Assembly: GCA_900239685.1 (NCBI GenBank)
Contig: OENT01000426.1
Coordinates: forward strand, 54,701 to 118,700
DNA from: Rotaria macrura
Taxonomy: Eukaryota; Rotifera; Eurotatoria; Philodinida; Philodinidae
Direction of reading: 5' to 3'
DNA: 64,000 bases
Shown: piece by piece, positions 29,301 through 40,792 of the stretch
How positions within the stretch are numbered: the stretch's first letter is position 1
How the letters are laid out: each line of letters opens with the position of its first letter
Translations under genes and position numbers: made by a program
Notes under the pieces: generated by a model
The model's database searches: none
The model's input: the letters and a program-made list of their open reading frames with translations, nothing else
Told to the model about the DNA's origin: nothing

Positions 29301-32300
29301 AGATGTCTTATTCACAATTCAATGGAAATGATTATTTCGTTTTAATATTGTCTAGCTTCTCATCTTTCTCTAATGAATGCTTCACCACCATTACATTGTG
29401 TTATTGTTGAAAATACATTTACATCGATTCCTGACATGGCTAAACGATTATTTCAAGTCTCTGTACTTGATTATGTACCAAATTGGTGCTATAAAAATGT
29501 GGTACGAATATATGACATTTATTCTTCATATCAAAGATATTGCTTATTAATGTTTGGTTTTTCCATTATAGTATCCATCACTTGTCAAAATTCGCAATAT
29601 TAAAGTGCCAATGCTATTTCTTTCTGGTGGACAAGATGAATTAGTTCCTCCGCAAATGATGGAAAAATTGCATGAGGTTTGTTTTGTTTTGTTTTAATTA
29701 TATTCTTATTTTTTTGATTAAGATACGAGTGTTAGACTAATTTATGCGTACAAGTCTAATAAAACGAAAGAAAAACTTAACAGAAAAAGAATGGCAAAAT
29801 TGTTTTTCTTCTTCTCAGGGTAGATACGTACTGAGTCCTTTTTCGGAAATACAATCTTTTACAGTAGTTACCTAAAGTCCCAATCCTATGTGATCTCAGT
29901 TATTTCGAACGATAGAACTAAAAATTTGTGTGCATATACTTCTTCAGCAGTGCAGATCAGAGATATTGTTTTGCATTGATTAGTTAATTAGAAAGAGAAT
30001 TATGATGGATGTGCATGATTGCAACTATATGGTGGTTGAATTTCGTATCTCTGAAAACAAAATTCACGTTCTAAGTTTGCTAATAATAAATTGTGTGGCA
30101 TTGTATCTTCACTCTCTCTGGATCTAATCGCATCGAATTTCATCATTCCTGTCTAACATCTAACAACGTGGACATTCTATGGCGACTGCTTGGTTGAAGA
30201 AAAACTATCTAGTATATTTTTGAGAGAAGAATGGCGTAGTAATTCAGCGCATGACACTTAAACTCGAAGCAAAGATATTTCTGCAGTTGGATATAAATGT
30301 CTGAAAATTTCATTAACAAATTGTGTGTTGATGGGAAATGTCACAGCTATGACTATCATTTTGATGTTGCTAACTATTCAGAAGCATCCAGAGATTCTAG
30401 TATACGAACAAATATATTTATCTTTTGGTTAAAGAATCACCATGGTCTGAATTCAGGTTTCATTTAAAAACATCAAAACTCATTCATGCATCTAGTAAGA
30501 GATGATGCATGAATTGAGTAGACAAGACTTTCCAAGTTAGACAGCTTAATTAAAAGAAAAATATATCATGTATCCTAATTTTCTTTATGATTAAGGTATT
30601 GAAACAGAATTATGTTTCTGGCCTACATTCTTGATATATCACATGCATATCAAATTGCAGACTTTTAGCATTCAAAATAGCTGAGATCCTCTAGGGTCGA
30701 GATTTTTGTCCCCTACTTTATGCAATATAAGAGAAAAGAAAGACTCGTTTATTAATGGAAATTTCTTTCGTCCTCTAAGAACAACAAGAGCAATGACACA
30801 AAAACATCTACACTGGTATCGATAGTAAATCAAAGCAATTAGCCATAGTAGTCTAAGTAGTTTCTAGCAGATCATTGACATGTTTTTCTTATAACGTTTG
30901 TCTGTAAAGCAAATTTCTCAATTGATCCATATAATCGTTAATCATCTTTTATCCATATGAATCTATTCAAATAGGATGAGCAAAACTTGTTGGATAGTGT
31001 CTATTCCGAAACGGTTAGATTGGGTTTGCTCAACTCAGTAGATAAATATGTCAAATGCGATAACTAATAATTATCATAAGAATTCGGGCTTACGATTTCA
31101 CATTTGCCAATAGTCTACTCAATGTGTATCAAAAGGTTTCATGCAAAGTATTTAAAAACAAACAATTTCGAACAGTTCTCGTTTATTTTTCCGCATCGAA
31201 TTCATGTACCTCTTCTTGATACTTCTTACGAATGTTGTCAATGTTTACTTTCAATTATGTTGCTTAGAACTGATCGAAGCAATTGAATGCATTATCCAAC
31301 ATTGAAATTTAAACATGACAAATGAGATCAAAACAATAGAATAAGAAAAAGACTATACTTAAATTTATTAACACAAACTTCTCTAAGTACTCATGACTTT
31401 CTCGTTGCCATTGTTATTTCTTCAATCTCAACTTATTTTCTTGAAACTCTATGCTTTTTTCTCTCTCGCTATCATATGTTTTGCTATGATTGAATGTTAT
31501 CCCTTAGTAATTCAATTCAACTTTTATTGTTCTCCCTTTTTATTTTCCGATTTGAAGTTATTATTCCATGCTGAGATCTTTAACCTACCATACATTCTTC
31601 CATCAATAACACTGCTGTAGCATGGACCAAAACTAAACTTTTGAAACTTGTATTTCAACGAAGACAAAGTCTAACAAACATGACTGTGGCCGAGCGAGAA
31701 CATTTTAAGCACTTGAAATCCATCCTGTCCTGGGCATCCTTTATGTGTGGCCCTTATGTTGCATCGCTTGTTGTTAAAGACATCTTAAATTCCTTCCAAT
31801 GATGTACATATCTTGCACTTGTTCTATTTTGTTCCGTACTAAACTAGGATAAAAAGAACGTGATTCAATTTATTTCACTCTCAGTTCTATTCACCAGACG
31901 AATTTAGAACAAATAGAATGTTGTTGAACTTTGAGGGGCGAAAAAAGGCACGTACTCATCGTCTATTGTATAGATACTGATAATTATTTTCAAAAATCAG
32001 TAAAATATTCACAAACACTGTCAAAGTTTCCATTTCAATGAAAGTTCTTGTGAGCAGTCTTCTTAAAAATGTTGTTTCTACTATTGAAGCGTGCATGACT
32101 CATTTACAATTTTTCGAAAATAACGTTATCATGTACGAAAAATAACTCAAAGTAAAATACATTACGTTCTCATGCTTGAAATGTTGATTGTAATAGATTC
32201 GCATCACTTGAAAATCGTTTTTTGCATTTCTTTTCACTAAATTTATTTCATTAGAAAACAGATGTAACTTGGTAGAACCCCAGGATTCGATTACTCACAT

Positions 32301-33454
32301 TCAGTCATATCTCCTGCCGTAAAATTCTTCGAAAACATTAGCGATTGTTTTTACTTGAAATCAACTTTTTTTATTGAGATTTAAGAGCATACTTCAATTC
32401 AAAACAATCTTGATAGTTCGAACTCAGGATCTTTATTGTGTAGTGGAAAATATGAGCTGCACTTGTAACAACAGTGTTCTTACATTCTTTTTTGAATAAT
32501 GAAAAAAAAATATTTAAATTATTGAACATTGACTTGCAAGATGTTTCGAGAGATCTAATGATCTACTTCCGATTTGATTTAGGCAGGCTTTAACTTAGAA
32601 TTTTTTTACCCGATAGATAGTATTGCGTCTCATTTTACAGAAAACCAAAGTTTTCATGATGAATTATCTACAGTAGAACGAAACGATTTATGACAGGCTG
32701 TGTCTTTCTTTTAGAATGAGCAGTTCTACTAATGTGAAAATGTCTTCAGTGCCTAACAGTTGTTGAAAAATATCGGTAATTCTAATTCAAGCAAATGTTT
32801 TTCAAACACATTCTAAAATAGGATTCGAATTGATCTAGTGAAAAAGTATTTCATCTAGTCGCTGTTTGAGATCTCAAAAACGGTAAAGGAAACATGATCA
32901 TATCCAGTAAAACATTAAAGCTGAGTCGCTCTCATATAAAGTCGATTCAAACTAAACATTTCATGTAATTCGAATATATTTCAATTGAGATCGATTTATG
33001 AAAGAAAAGAACATCATTTTTATAAATCATGACTCGATATATGAATAATTCCTTTGTTTGCTTAATATGTATCTTTAGTTGATCAGTTAGCGTAAAGACC
33101 ACGTCAGTTTTTTCCTTTTTGATGATTCTTTAATCATCACACTCGATAGAAACGAATCAATACGAAAACATATTGATTTTTTAGGAATGTAAAAGTTCAA
33201 AAAAACAATTAGCAATATTTCCTGATGGTCAACATAATACAACATGGCTTTCACGTGATTATGCAAATCAAATAAGACGATTTCTTGCCGAAGTAAGTTA
33301 GGCAACTTTAATGCATGTATAAAGTTACTAGAAAAAAAACCTACGAACAATTCTATATGAATAGTGCTCCTCATTAACTGAAACATCATCAACATCAGCA
33401 GCAACAACAACAGCAGTAGCAGAATCACCTCCATCAGCATCTGGATCTACTTAA
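26313..33454 (+). CDS. ABHD13: ABHD13-like alpha/beta hydrolase
   Basis: Secure exons: 26449-26677, 29064-29281, 29356-29501, 29572-29676, 33185-33292, 33365-33454. They carry FFHGNAGNIGHR, DYRGYGKS, the nucleophile elbow GRSLGGAVALHL, VENTFTSIPDMA, the acid in SGGQDELVPP and the His in FPDGQHNTTW, all matching human ABHD13. The catalytic triad is intact. Substrates are unknown; ABHD13 in other animals is a membrane-bound serine hydrolase linked to depalmitoylation. The N-terminus is uncertain. A first exon 26313-26367 joins in phase through an 81-nt GT-AG intron. That model lacks the family's N-terminal membrane anchor. Reading through the intron's 3' part gives ILFLLIASLYGFQD, which resembles the anchor but has no in-frame ATG. 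The Ser/Thr/Ala-rich C-terminal extension is not in the human protein. The first long intron contains a mobile segment; another intron (29677-33184) is 3.5 kb and appears empty. Confidence 0.88.
26966..27036. repeat. 15-bp minisatellite, left block
   Basis: About 4.5 copies of aatgtcgaaaggaaa, with one unit one base longer and one with a C-for-T change. Confidence 0.85.
27097..27210 (-). pseudogene. isolated EF-hand-like terminal exon, probably captured
   Basis: A 38-codon frame follows a splice acceptor (tctgtatag before 27210) and ends in TGA at 27097. It encodes an EF-hand-like loop, DHYADNEINLEE: loop positions 1, 5 and 12 are acidic and position 8 is Ile, while position 3 is Tyr and position 6 is Asn, so it is degenerate. 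YLEGLSFVVAKD and a basic tail KRKNKK follow. It looks like the last exon of a calcium-binding protein gene, but no upstream exons were recognised. It lies antisense inside an ABHD13 intron, between inverted minisatellite blocks. A nested functional mini-gene is possible but less likely. Confidence 0.5.
27641..27820. repeat. 15-bp minisatellite, right block (inverted)
   Basis: About 12 units of ttttcctttcgaca with 14-16 bp spacing, reverse complement of the block at 26966-27036. The repetitive translations in all frames are artefacts of the tandem array, not proteins. Confidence 0.85.
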
Positions 33455-34650
33455 AAAACTGATTGATTTGTTGCATTTCTTTTATAAATCGATTAAGAAT
33501 GAAGAGAAAAACCTTTAAAGAAATCTTTACATTTATTTAATCATTCGATGTACAGCTCTGTAGGTATATTTTCAGTGTTGTTTGATCAATATTCACGTTT
33601 TTTTTTTGTTGTCTCGATGTATGTTAAACTATACTTATGAACTATTCCAAATCTTTTTTTTTCTTTGTCTTCAAAGATAATGATGATATTTTAAAAATAA
33701 ATAAATGCCATATATTGACTATTAAAATGTCAAACGAATAAACATCAAGACTTAACTTGAATTTGAAAAAGAGGTCTCTACGAACGAAAATAAGAACCTC
33801 TAAATGATGGATATGAATAAGCATTCGATTATGAATATAGTTCGACGCAGACAACTAGGTAAATTTTATTGGGTAATAGCTGTGAAGATTTTTCTTGACT
33901 ATCGCTTTATCCCGATGCATACCAGATTTGTCAGCTAGCCCTATGCTTGGAACATAAGTGAGTACGCTTGATGTTATCAAATTAAGATATAGAACAGAAG
34001 ATTCTTTTTACTGTTTTATGTTGCCGAAGCACTCTATCAATTAATATCCTATGCTTTTTCGCATGACCAAATCAATTAATATCAGGTGCCAGTAGTTTTC
34101 GAGGTTATATTTTTTTTTCTTTTATGCATGACTGTTTTTCGAGGTTTTTACTTGTTTCATTTGGTTCATCTTTTATTATCATTACATGAATGAATGAATA
34201 TAGATGAATCGCCATTTCGAAGACCTTATGCCAACTCTCCAATAGTATGGAATATCTTTTCATAACGGAACGTTTCTTTTTCTACAAATAGAGTATCGTC
34301 CATTTCTTTCTTTCTTTACACATCGATAACAAAAGGTCTCAACTAACTAGAAGAAAAGAGTTTCTTTTCTTTTCTCTTCTTTCTGTCTCTTTTATTTCTT
34401 CTTGTACTTATGTGTAATGGATTTGTCGTCTGTCTCATTACTATTATCTCAGCCAAGTCTATATATTTTGTAGGTGTTCACTCAAGCAGCCAGTCCGAAC
34501 AATCAAGTATATACACAATCGAAAATGAATTAGATCACTTTTTCTTTCTCAAAAATCGATATACGAAAGAGAGAATGTCATTTTCGTTCTTGTTAATTTG
34601 AACAATACACTTTTTTTTCTTTTCGAACATCTTTCGATTTTCATTTGTTC
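33455..34650. other. intergenic region between ABHD13 and the carboxylesterase
   Basis: It holds the ABHD13 3' UTR and the promoter and leader of the esterase. A short upstream ORF (34575-34601, MSFSFLLI) precedes the main start. CT-rich tracts occur at about 34290-34400. No other exon is supported. Confidence 0.55.
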
Positions 34651-35842
34651 ATGCCTACGCGAATTATATCCATCAAGATTTCTCATAAAATCATGAGTTA
34701 TATTTTCTATTTTTTTATTCTCCTCTTCCAAAGCCATTTGACTCACTCTTCTTCTTCTTCTCCTCCTGCTATTCTGTACCCACCATTTGAACACATTGTT
34801 GATCAGTTAACAATCAATTCAACTCTACCATTGTGTACATTATTAACATGTAAAAAAACGCAAACACAAACTGATTATGCAAAAATAAACATCACGGATG
34901 AATGTCTACTTAAATTAGCATCACATGATCAAGTTTCTCAAATGAAATCGTCTCGAAGACCGTATCTTATTGCATCAACAGGTATTTATCGTGGTAAACG
35001 AATAAAATATCGTAATGATCGATACATTGATCAATTTCTTGGTATTTACTATGCTGAAAAGCCTCGATCACTTGAAAAACCAGTGAAAAAACGCTTCAAT
35101 TATTCATTACAAATGGCAACAAAATATAGTCCATATTGTATGCAATCCTTACTAATGACAGAAAATCTTTCATACGGTTCATTTGTGATGCAAAATGATT
35201 TCAATGACAATTGTCTTTCATTAAATATCTATCGTGCTGACCTACGCTATGGAGAAAAACGAAAAGCTATTATGTTATTCTCACATGGAGGTTCAAATCA
35301 GATTGGTGGTGGATCATTGTTTGATGGAAGTATTCTAGCAAGTGAAGGTGATATTATTGTTATAACAATGAATTTCCGTTTAAACTATCATGGATTTTTA
35401 TCGAGTGGAGATGATCGAATTAAAGGTAAGATTAGTCTATTAAAATAATTAGATTCAGGCGTGGTTGATAAATGAGTTGTTTTTCATTGTTGCACTTTAT
35501 TACTTTATATCAGTGAGTACTTCATTTGGCACAAAGTGATTTCTTACGTCTTATTTGATTGATGAAAGGACATGTGTTCTTGAACTCTGTCCTGTTCTAT
35601 GTAGTTAGAAATAGCCTTCCACATAAATGTAATAAACTAAATCATTGAGATCAGAACTCTTCGATTGACATCTGTGATTGATTATAAACTGTATGAAATC
35701 TTCTTTAGAATATGTCATTGATTTCTTATGTGTATATGGCATAACATTATCTTGTTGATAGATTTAATCGTCGTTAAGAAGTAGCTGTTTGCCTTCAGAT
35801 TACGCTTGTCGAAGAGTAGCTCTAATATCGTTTCTATGAAAT

Positions 35843-35876
<34 letters not shown>

Positions 35877-38800
35877 CAATCGAGTGCATAAAACTATTCT
35901 TAGATTTACTTAAGAATACCATTAGTCTTGTTGAATTTCTTATGTATTTCTTATTTTGTACATTAGTTTTTGAATTCTATAAGTGATTTAATTAATCATC
36001 TACATAAAACTGATATTACTGAATGACAAGAACAGGTAATGCGATAGTTAGCCATTCATCAATGGTAGTCTATCGATAAAGATGTGAATAGAATTTGGCA
36101 CTGTGGTCGCATAGTGTCCTACAATCGTGGGCATACACTATGCTACAATAGTGTCAATAGTAGTGATTATTACTTTTTTCTTCTCTTAGATGTTAGAGAT
36201 CAACGCCCTGGCTAGTTCATCCTTGATTACGCCACTATCGATTGATAATCAAATTTATATTCTATGATGTTATTTATCTTAAAATATAGACGACATATTT
36301 TCATTACATAAAAAAGTATGGCCGTCTCAATTAAATCTTGTCAAGAAGAAATAATCACATTCTTGACTCGTCATAGTTATCAACTCTTTTTTGTTTTCTT
36401 CTAATTTGTATCATTATCTTGTTTGTTTTTCTCAGATGAACTATACGTGAACATAGACTAATTACGAAGAATTCATTTAAATCTCTAATAAAACAGATAA
36501 CATATATAGTGATATATATATATGTATATGTTGTAGGCAAAATTGGAATCTAGGCAAATTCCGAATTTGCCCGGGCAAAATTGGAATTCTAATTTTGACT
36601 AGACAAAATTAGAATTCTAATACTGACTAACATTTTCTTGGGCAAAATCAGAATTCCAATTCTGCCTAGGCAAAATTAGAAGTCGATCAGAGATAAATTC
36701 ATGTAAACACGTGCTTTACTGTAAGGTAGAGGGGAATAAAAAAAATAGTTGTATAGTGACCATGCCGATGTGCGCATTAGAAATATAGTTGTACTGACTG
36801 TAAACAAACAAAATGTCTGAATTACCTTCAACATCAATTCAAACGGATAGCGAAGAAACTCGTTATTATCAAGAATTAGAAAAACACATTAACTCATTAA
36901 GTATGAAGTTTCGTGAAAAATCTGTTATAAAACAAAACAGTTAAAACTGATATTATTTCATTTGTAAAACGTTAGTTAAGATAAAAAGTACATTATTACA
37001 TAAAAACACTTTTACATTAAGATGCTTAGAATTTCAGCTGCTCTAGGTCATCTTTGATCGACTTCTAATTTTGCCTAGGCAGAATTGGAATTCTGATTTT
37101 GCCCAAGAAAATGTTAGTCAGTATTAGAATTCTAATTTTGTCTAGTCAAAATTAGAATTCCAATTTTGCCCGGGCAAATTCGGAATTTGCCTAGATTCCA
37201 ATTTTGCCTACAACATATATATATATATATATATTTAAAAACTTTTTGAATCTTGAACAGGTAATTATGGTCTCTGGGATCAATTGTTAGCTGTCGAATG
37301 GATCTATGAAAATGCTCATCTGTTTGCTGGTGATCCTAAACGAATTGTTTTAGCTGGTCATTCTGCTGGTGCTGGAAATGTTATGTTACTTCCAGGTTGA
37401 ACTATGTCTATTTGATTACTAGTTCTATCTCGTTTATTTCTATAATGATATATTTTCAGCTAGTCGATATAGTCGTGGCATGATAAAACGTGTTATATCG
37501 CAATCAGGAACTGGTCTGGCACCATGGAGTATCAATCATCAACCGATGAAATTAATTGAACGTTTATCACAGGAATTCAATTGTCAGCAACCAAACGAAA
37601 CAGAAATGTTTCAATGCATTCATAGATTATTAAAAGAGAATAAAGGAGATTTTTATCGTCTTCATTTGAGTCTTAGCATTGGTATGAAACAAAAAATTCT
37701 TACGTATATGCTTTTTCCGTGAGCATTTCTACAAATTTTCTTTTCTTTCAGCGGATGATAATCCATATCCTGTTATTGATAATGATTTTTTAAATGACAC
37801 AATCGAGACTAGTATACAAAGTGATATATATCAAAATGTTGATTTTCTAACTGGTGTTACTTTAAATGAGGGTCTTTATTTTGCTGAGTATCACATTGGA
37901 CACTTCTACAGTGATTTAAACAGTATATCGTCATCGATTGGTAAACGTACTCACACAAGACAAAAGCGTTTTCTACATAACAATTCATCCGCTATAATAC
38001 CACCGGATATAATTAAAACTTCAGATAACATAAACGAAGAAATCAATAATGAAGACGAGGAAGATGATGTCGAAGAAATTAAATCTCATAGAAAAACGCA
38101 TGCTGAACAAGGATTAACCTATGATCCGAATATTGTTCTTGATCAATTTTCAAAATTAGACTATATTGAACGCTATATAAATGCAAATTTTCAGTTTGCA
38201 ACATGTTATATTGATGAAATTAAAAAACGATACGAATATCCAGGTAAGAAAAAATGAGAATAGAACAATTAAATTAAATTTTACTTGAATAATTTTATAT
38301 TAAGGAAAAAATAATATAACCATGCGATTAAAACTTTACATTGATCTAGTTTCTGATTTAATGTTTAATTTTCATATGGTACATTGTTTAAATTTACGTG
38401 CACAATTGCCACATCAAACGTCATCGAATTACGTCTATATTTATTCTCACAGACCAACATTTAAAGCAAGAAGTCTATTTCGAGATCATTTAAAAACATT
38501 ACCACACATGATTGGACATTTCGCTGAACTAGGTAAGTATTTAGAAACAAGTTTTGAAAAATTAAGAAATGAAATACTTACTAGAACTGAAAATCTTATC
38601 AAAAAACAATACGATTTTCGCCCCTTTACAAATGATTGTTATAGTTATTAGAAATTTCAGAATAAGAATTACATAACTATTCTGAAAGAAATACTTACAA
38701 AATTTTATGAATGTCATAGATTCTAATTTTCGATAGAATTTTTTCGTATGTATCGAAATAAAAGTTCAATTCATACGAAAAATAAACATAGTTTTGTGAT

Positions 38801-40650
38801 CAGTTCAGTCATTGATGAAGCGTTTCTGTAAGACTAGAGTCTCGATTCTTTACAGCAACCTATTCCATCTTGTATATTCTACCAACACGAGTAATAACAT
38901 ATACTATCCAAAGTGAAGAATCATGATCTAATGGGATTGCTCATGTGGTGGCATTGGTTATTGTACAAATTTAAGAAGAAAAAGATGTAGTCGTTATTCC
39001 GCTTCGTCAGATCTGTTTGTATAATTACTTCTATCGAAACGTTCCCTCTCATTTTAAAGTGATGCACCTGAAAAGATGACTAATTCTCAGTCATCATCCT
39101 AAAGTTTTGTGCTTAATTTCTGAATTCAATCGAAAACCATTGAACCGTTCATCAGAGCTTTCTTTGAACACGCCTATAGAGAATGTATGTGCCGAAAGTT
39201 CTTCGATTAAATCTTCGACTAAAAATTAATATTCTTACATTAGAGAACACTATAGGAGAATTCTAATGTCAGTTCAAAGTTTTCTAACGAAATCTTCTGA
39301 TAATTACTATTTTCTTACTATAAATTTTGATTATGGAATTTGAGTATCAAACTGTAAAAATGAATTGAATTGTGTACGGTGTGTATAAGTGGCAAGGTAC
39401 TAATTCTGTTGACAAGAAGACTTGTCCAATAAGAAAAAGTCGATTTCTAGTCGACGATAGATACACTATTTTTCTTTTTCATATAAGTTTCAGACAAAGT
39501 GATAAAACGATAAAGCTTTGGTTTTTTTAATTATTCACAATCTCAGGTAGAATTTGATGCCGTGCTTTAACCGTCAGAAAACAACTTATGAACGAATTTT
39601 AACTTAATCTTTTATATGAAGAAAAATAATAACGAGAACTAGTCATAGTGAATATCTAACATTTTACTAGTCACTTCAACCATTCATCTATGTACTAAGT
39701 TTCAACTGGAGATTGAATCAAGGATTTTTCTGATATTCCTGAGCTACACAATGTATTCGAAAAAATATACTGTCAAACTATAGACATAGAATGTCAAGTG
39801 GAAAAGACTGGAAGAAGGGAATTCTTTTTCATTCGATTGAGACAGAGAGGAAATGATCTCACTCATGAGTTGTTAGCATGCACATTTCAAACAGTAAAGT
39901 TTTAAAACGATATTAGAAATTGTATGAATTTGTTCTTTTGTTACATAAACTGATGTTCAATAAATTATAGTTCGTAACGTTGGATACTCATTTGTTGATC
40001 ATGAAACGTATGCTAGGTATCAGTTCAGTGAAAAAGTGAAAATTTTTAAACGTGATTATCTAACGTAGAAGTTCAATGAGAAATTGTATGGGAAGTTTTA
40101 TATCCTTCATTTTTTATCCATAAATAATTAGATTATGTATTCGGAGTACCCTTGGCACGTGGTTATCGTCAAATACATAGAAATGTTAATATTAGTTATT
40201 ACAATTATTCTAATGATGAAGAAAACTTTAGTAGAGAAATCATTCGTTATTGGACCAATTTCATTAAAACTGGGTCAGTTTCATATTTCATTTATGTACT
40301 CACCTACTTCACTTTACCTTTATAGAAATCCGAATCAAGGTTCATTGTCAACGATGAAACCTACAATTGAATGGAAGCCGTATACGGCTGATGAGCATAA
40401 TTATATATTTTTTCAATTAAGTCATATTCGTAACGAACCTAATTATTTTGATTCCATGTATTATTTTTGGATAAAATTTTTTCAAACGGAATTAAATGGG
40501 GGTTGTCATAAAAAATTAATACTTATGAAAATGAAGAAACACTTGTTACCATTATTAATTATTGTGTTTTTATTAATATTAATCATACTTATAATTATAT
40601 ATTTTATTTTCAAATGTTATCGAAAAAAAAAGAATAATATCGAACATTAA
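34651..40650 (+). CDS. membrane-anchored type-B carboxylesterase (cholinesterase/neuroligin superfamily)
   Basis: Exons: 34651-35425, 37261-37395, 37460-37681, 37752-38243, 38305-38532, 40132-40273, 40326-40650. Phases agree and give about 772 residues. The start at 34651 is the first ATG; 34693 ([13 protein letters not shown]) is an alternative that leaves a cleaner signal peptide. The oxyanion-hole region reads [11 protein letters not shown] and the nucleophile elbow GHSAGAG (Ser at about 293). The acid is in GVTLNEG and the His in [14 protein letters not shown]. The triad therefore looks complete, unlike true neuroligins, which lack the Ser. A charged insert with a dibasic RQKR and an acidic run ([11 protein letters not shown]) lies before the His. 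The C-terminus has a membrane helix ([20 protein letters not shown]) and a short basic tail, so the enzyme should be a type I ectoenzyme. The substrate cannot be named. Intron 1 (1835 bp) contains a transposon. Confidence 0.88.
35851..35874. repeat. (AT)n microsatellite
   Basis: An uninterrupted AT run inside intron 1 of the carboxylesterase. Similar AT runs flank the 695-bp element in the same intron. Confidence 0.9.
36525..37219. mobile_element. 695-bp element with 170-bp terminal inverted repeats
   Basis: The arms 36525-36694 and 37050-37219 are reverse complements with a single mismatch by eye. The terminal sequence is GTTGTAGGCAAAATTGGAAT, and the arms contain several internal copies of a gcaaaattngaattc-like motif. 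The outer bases merge into (TA)n, suggesting insertion at TA-rich DNA. The 355-bp interior contains a short ORF (36813-36944). Near-identity of the arms implies recent insertion or ongoing homogenisation. The superfamily is not identifiable from the ends. Confidence 0.85.
36813..36944 (+). other. 43-codon ORF inside the 695-bp element
   Basis: It begins [16 protein letters not shown], is acidic then basic, and ends at TAA. No domain is recognisable. It may be the truncated first exon of the parental transposase (a GTATGA donor-like site lies within it) or chance. Confidence 0.3.
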
Positions 40651-40792
40651 TCATATGACTTCAGTATCCTAATTTTTGTAACAATATAGAAATGTAGAAT
40701 TTTTATTTGATACTTTTTTTGTGTTGTTTTTTACAATAATAATTATAATTATAATAAACATTTACATACAAAATAAATTGTCGTAATTAGTT

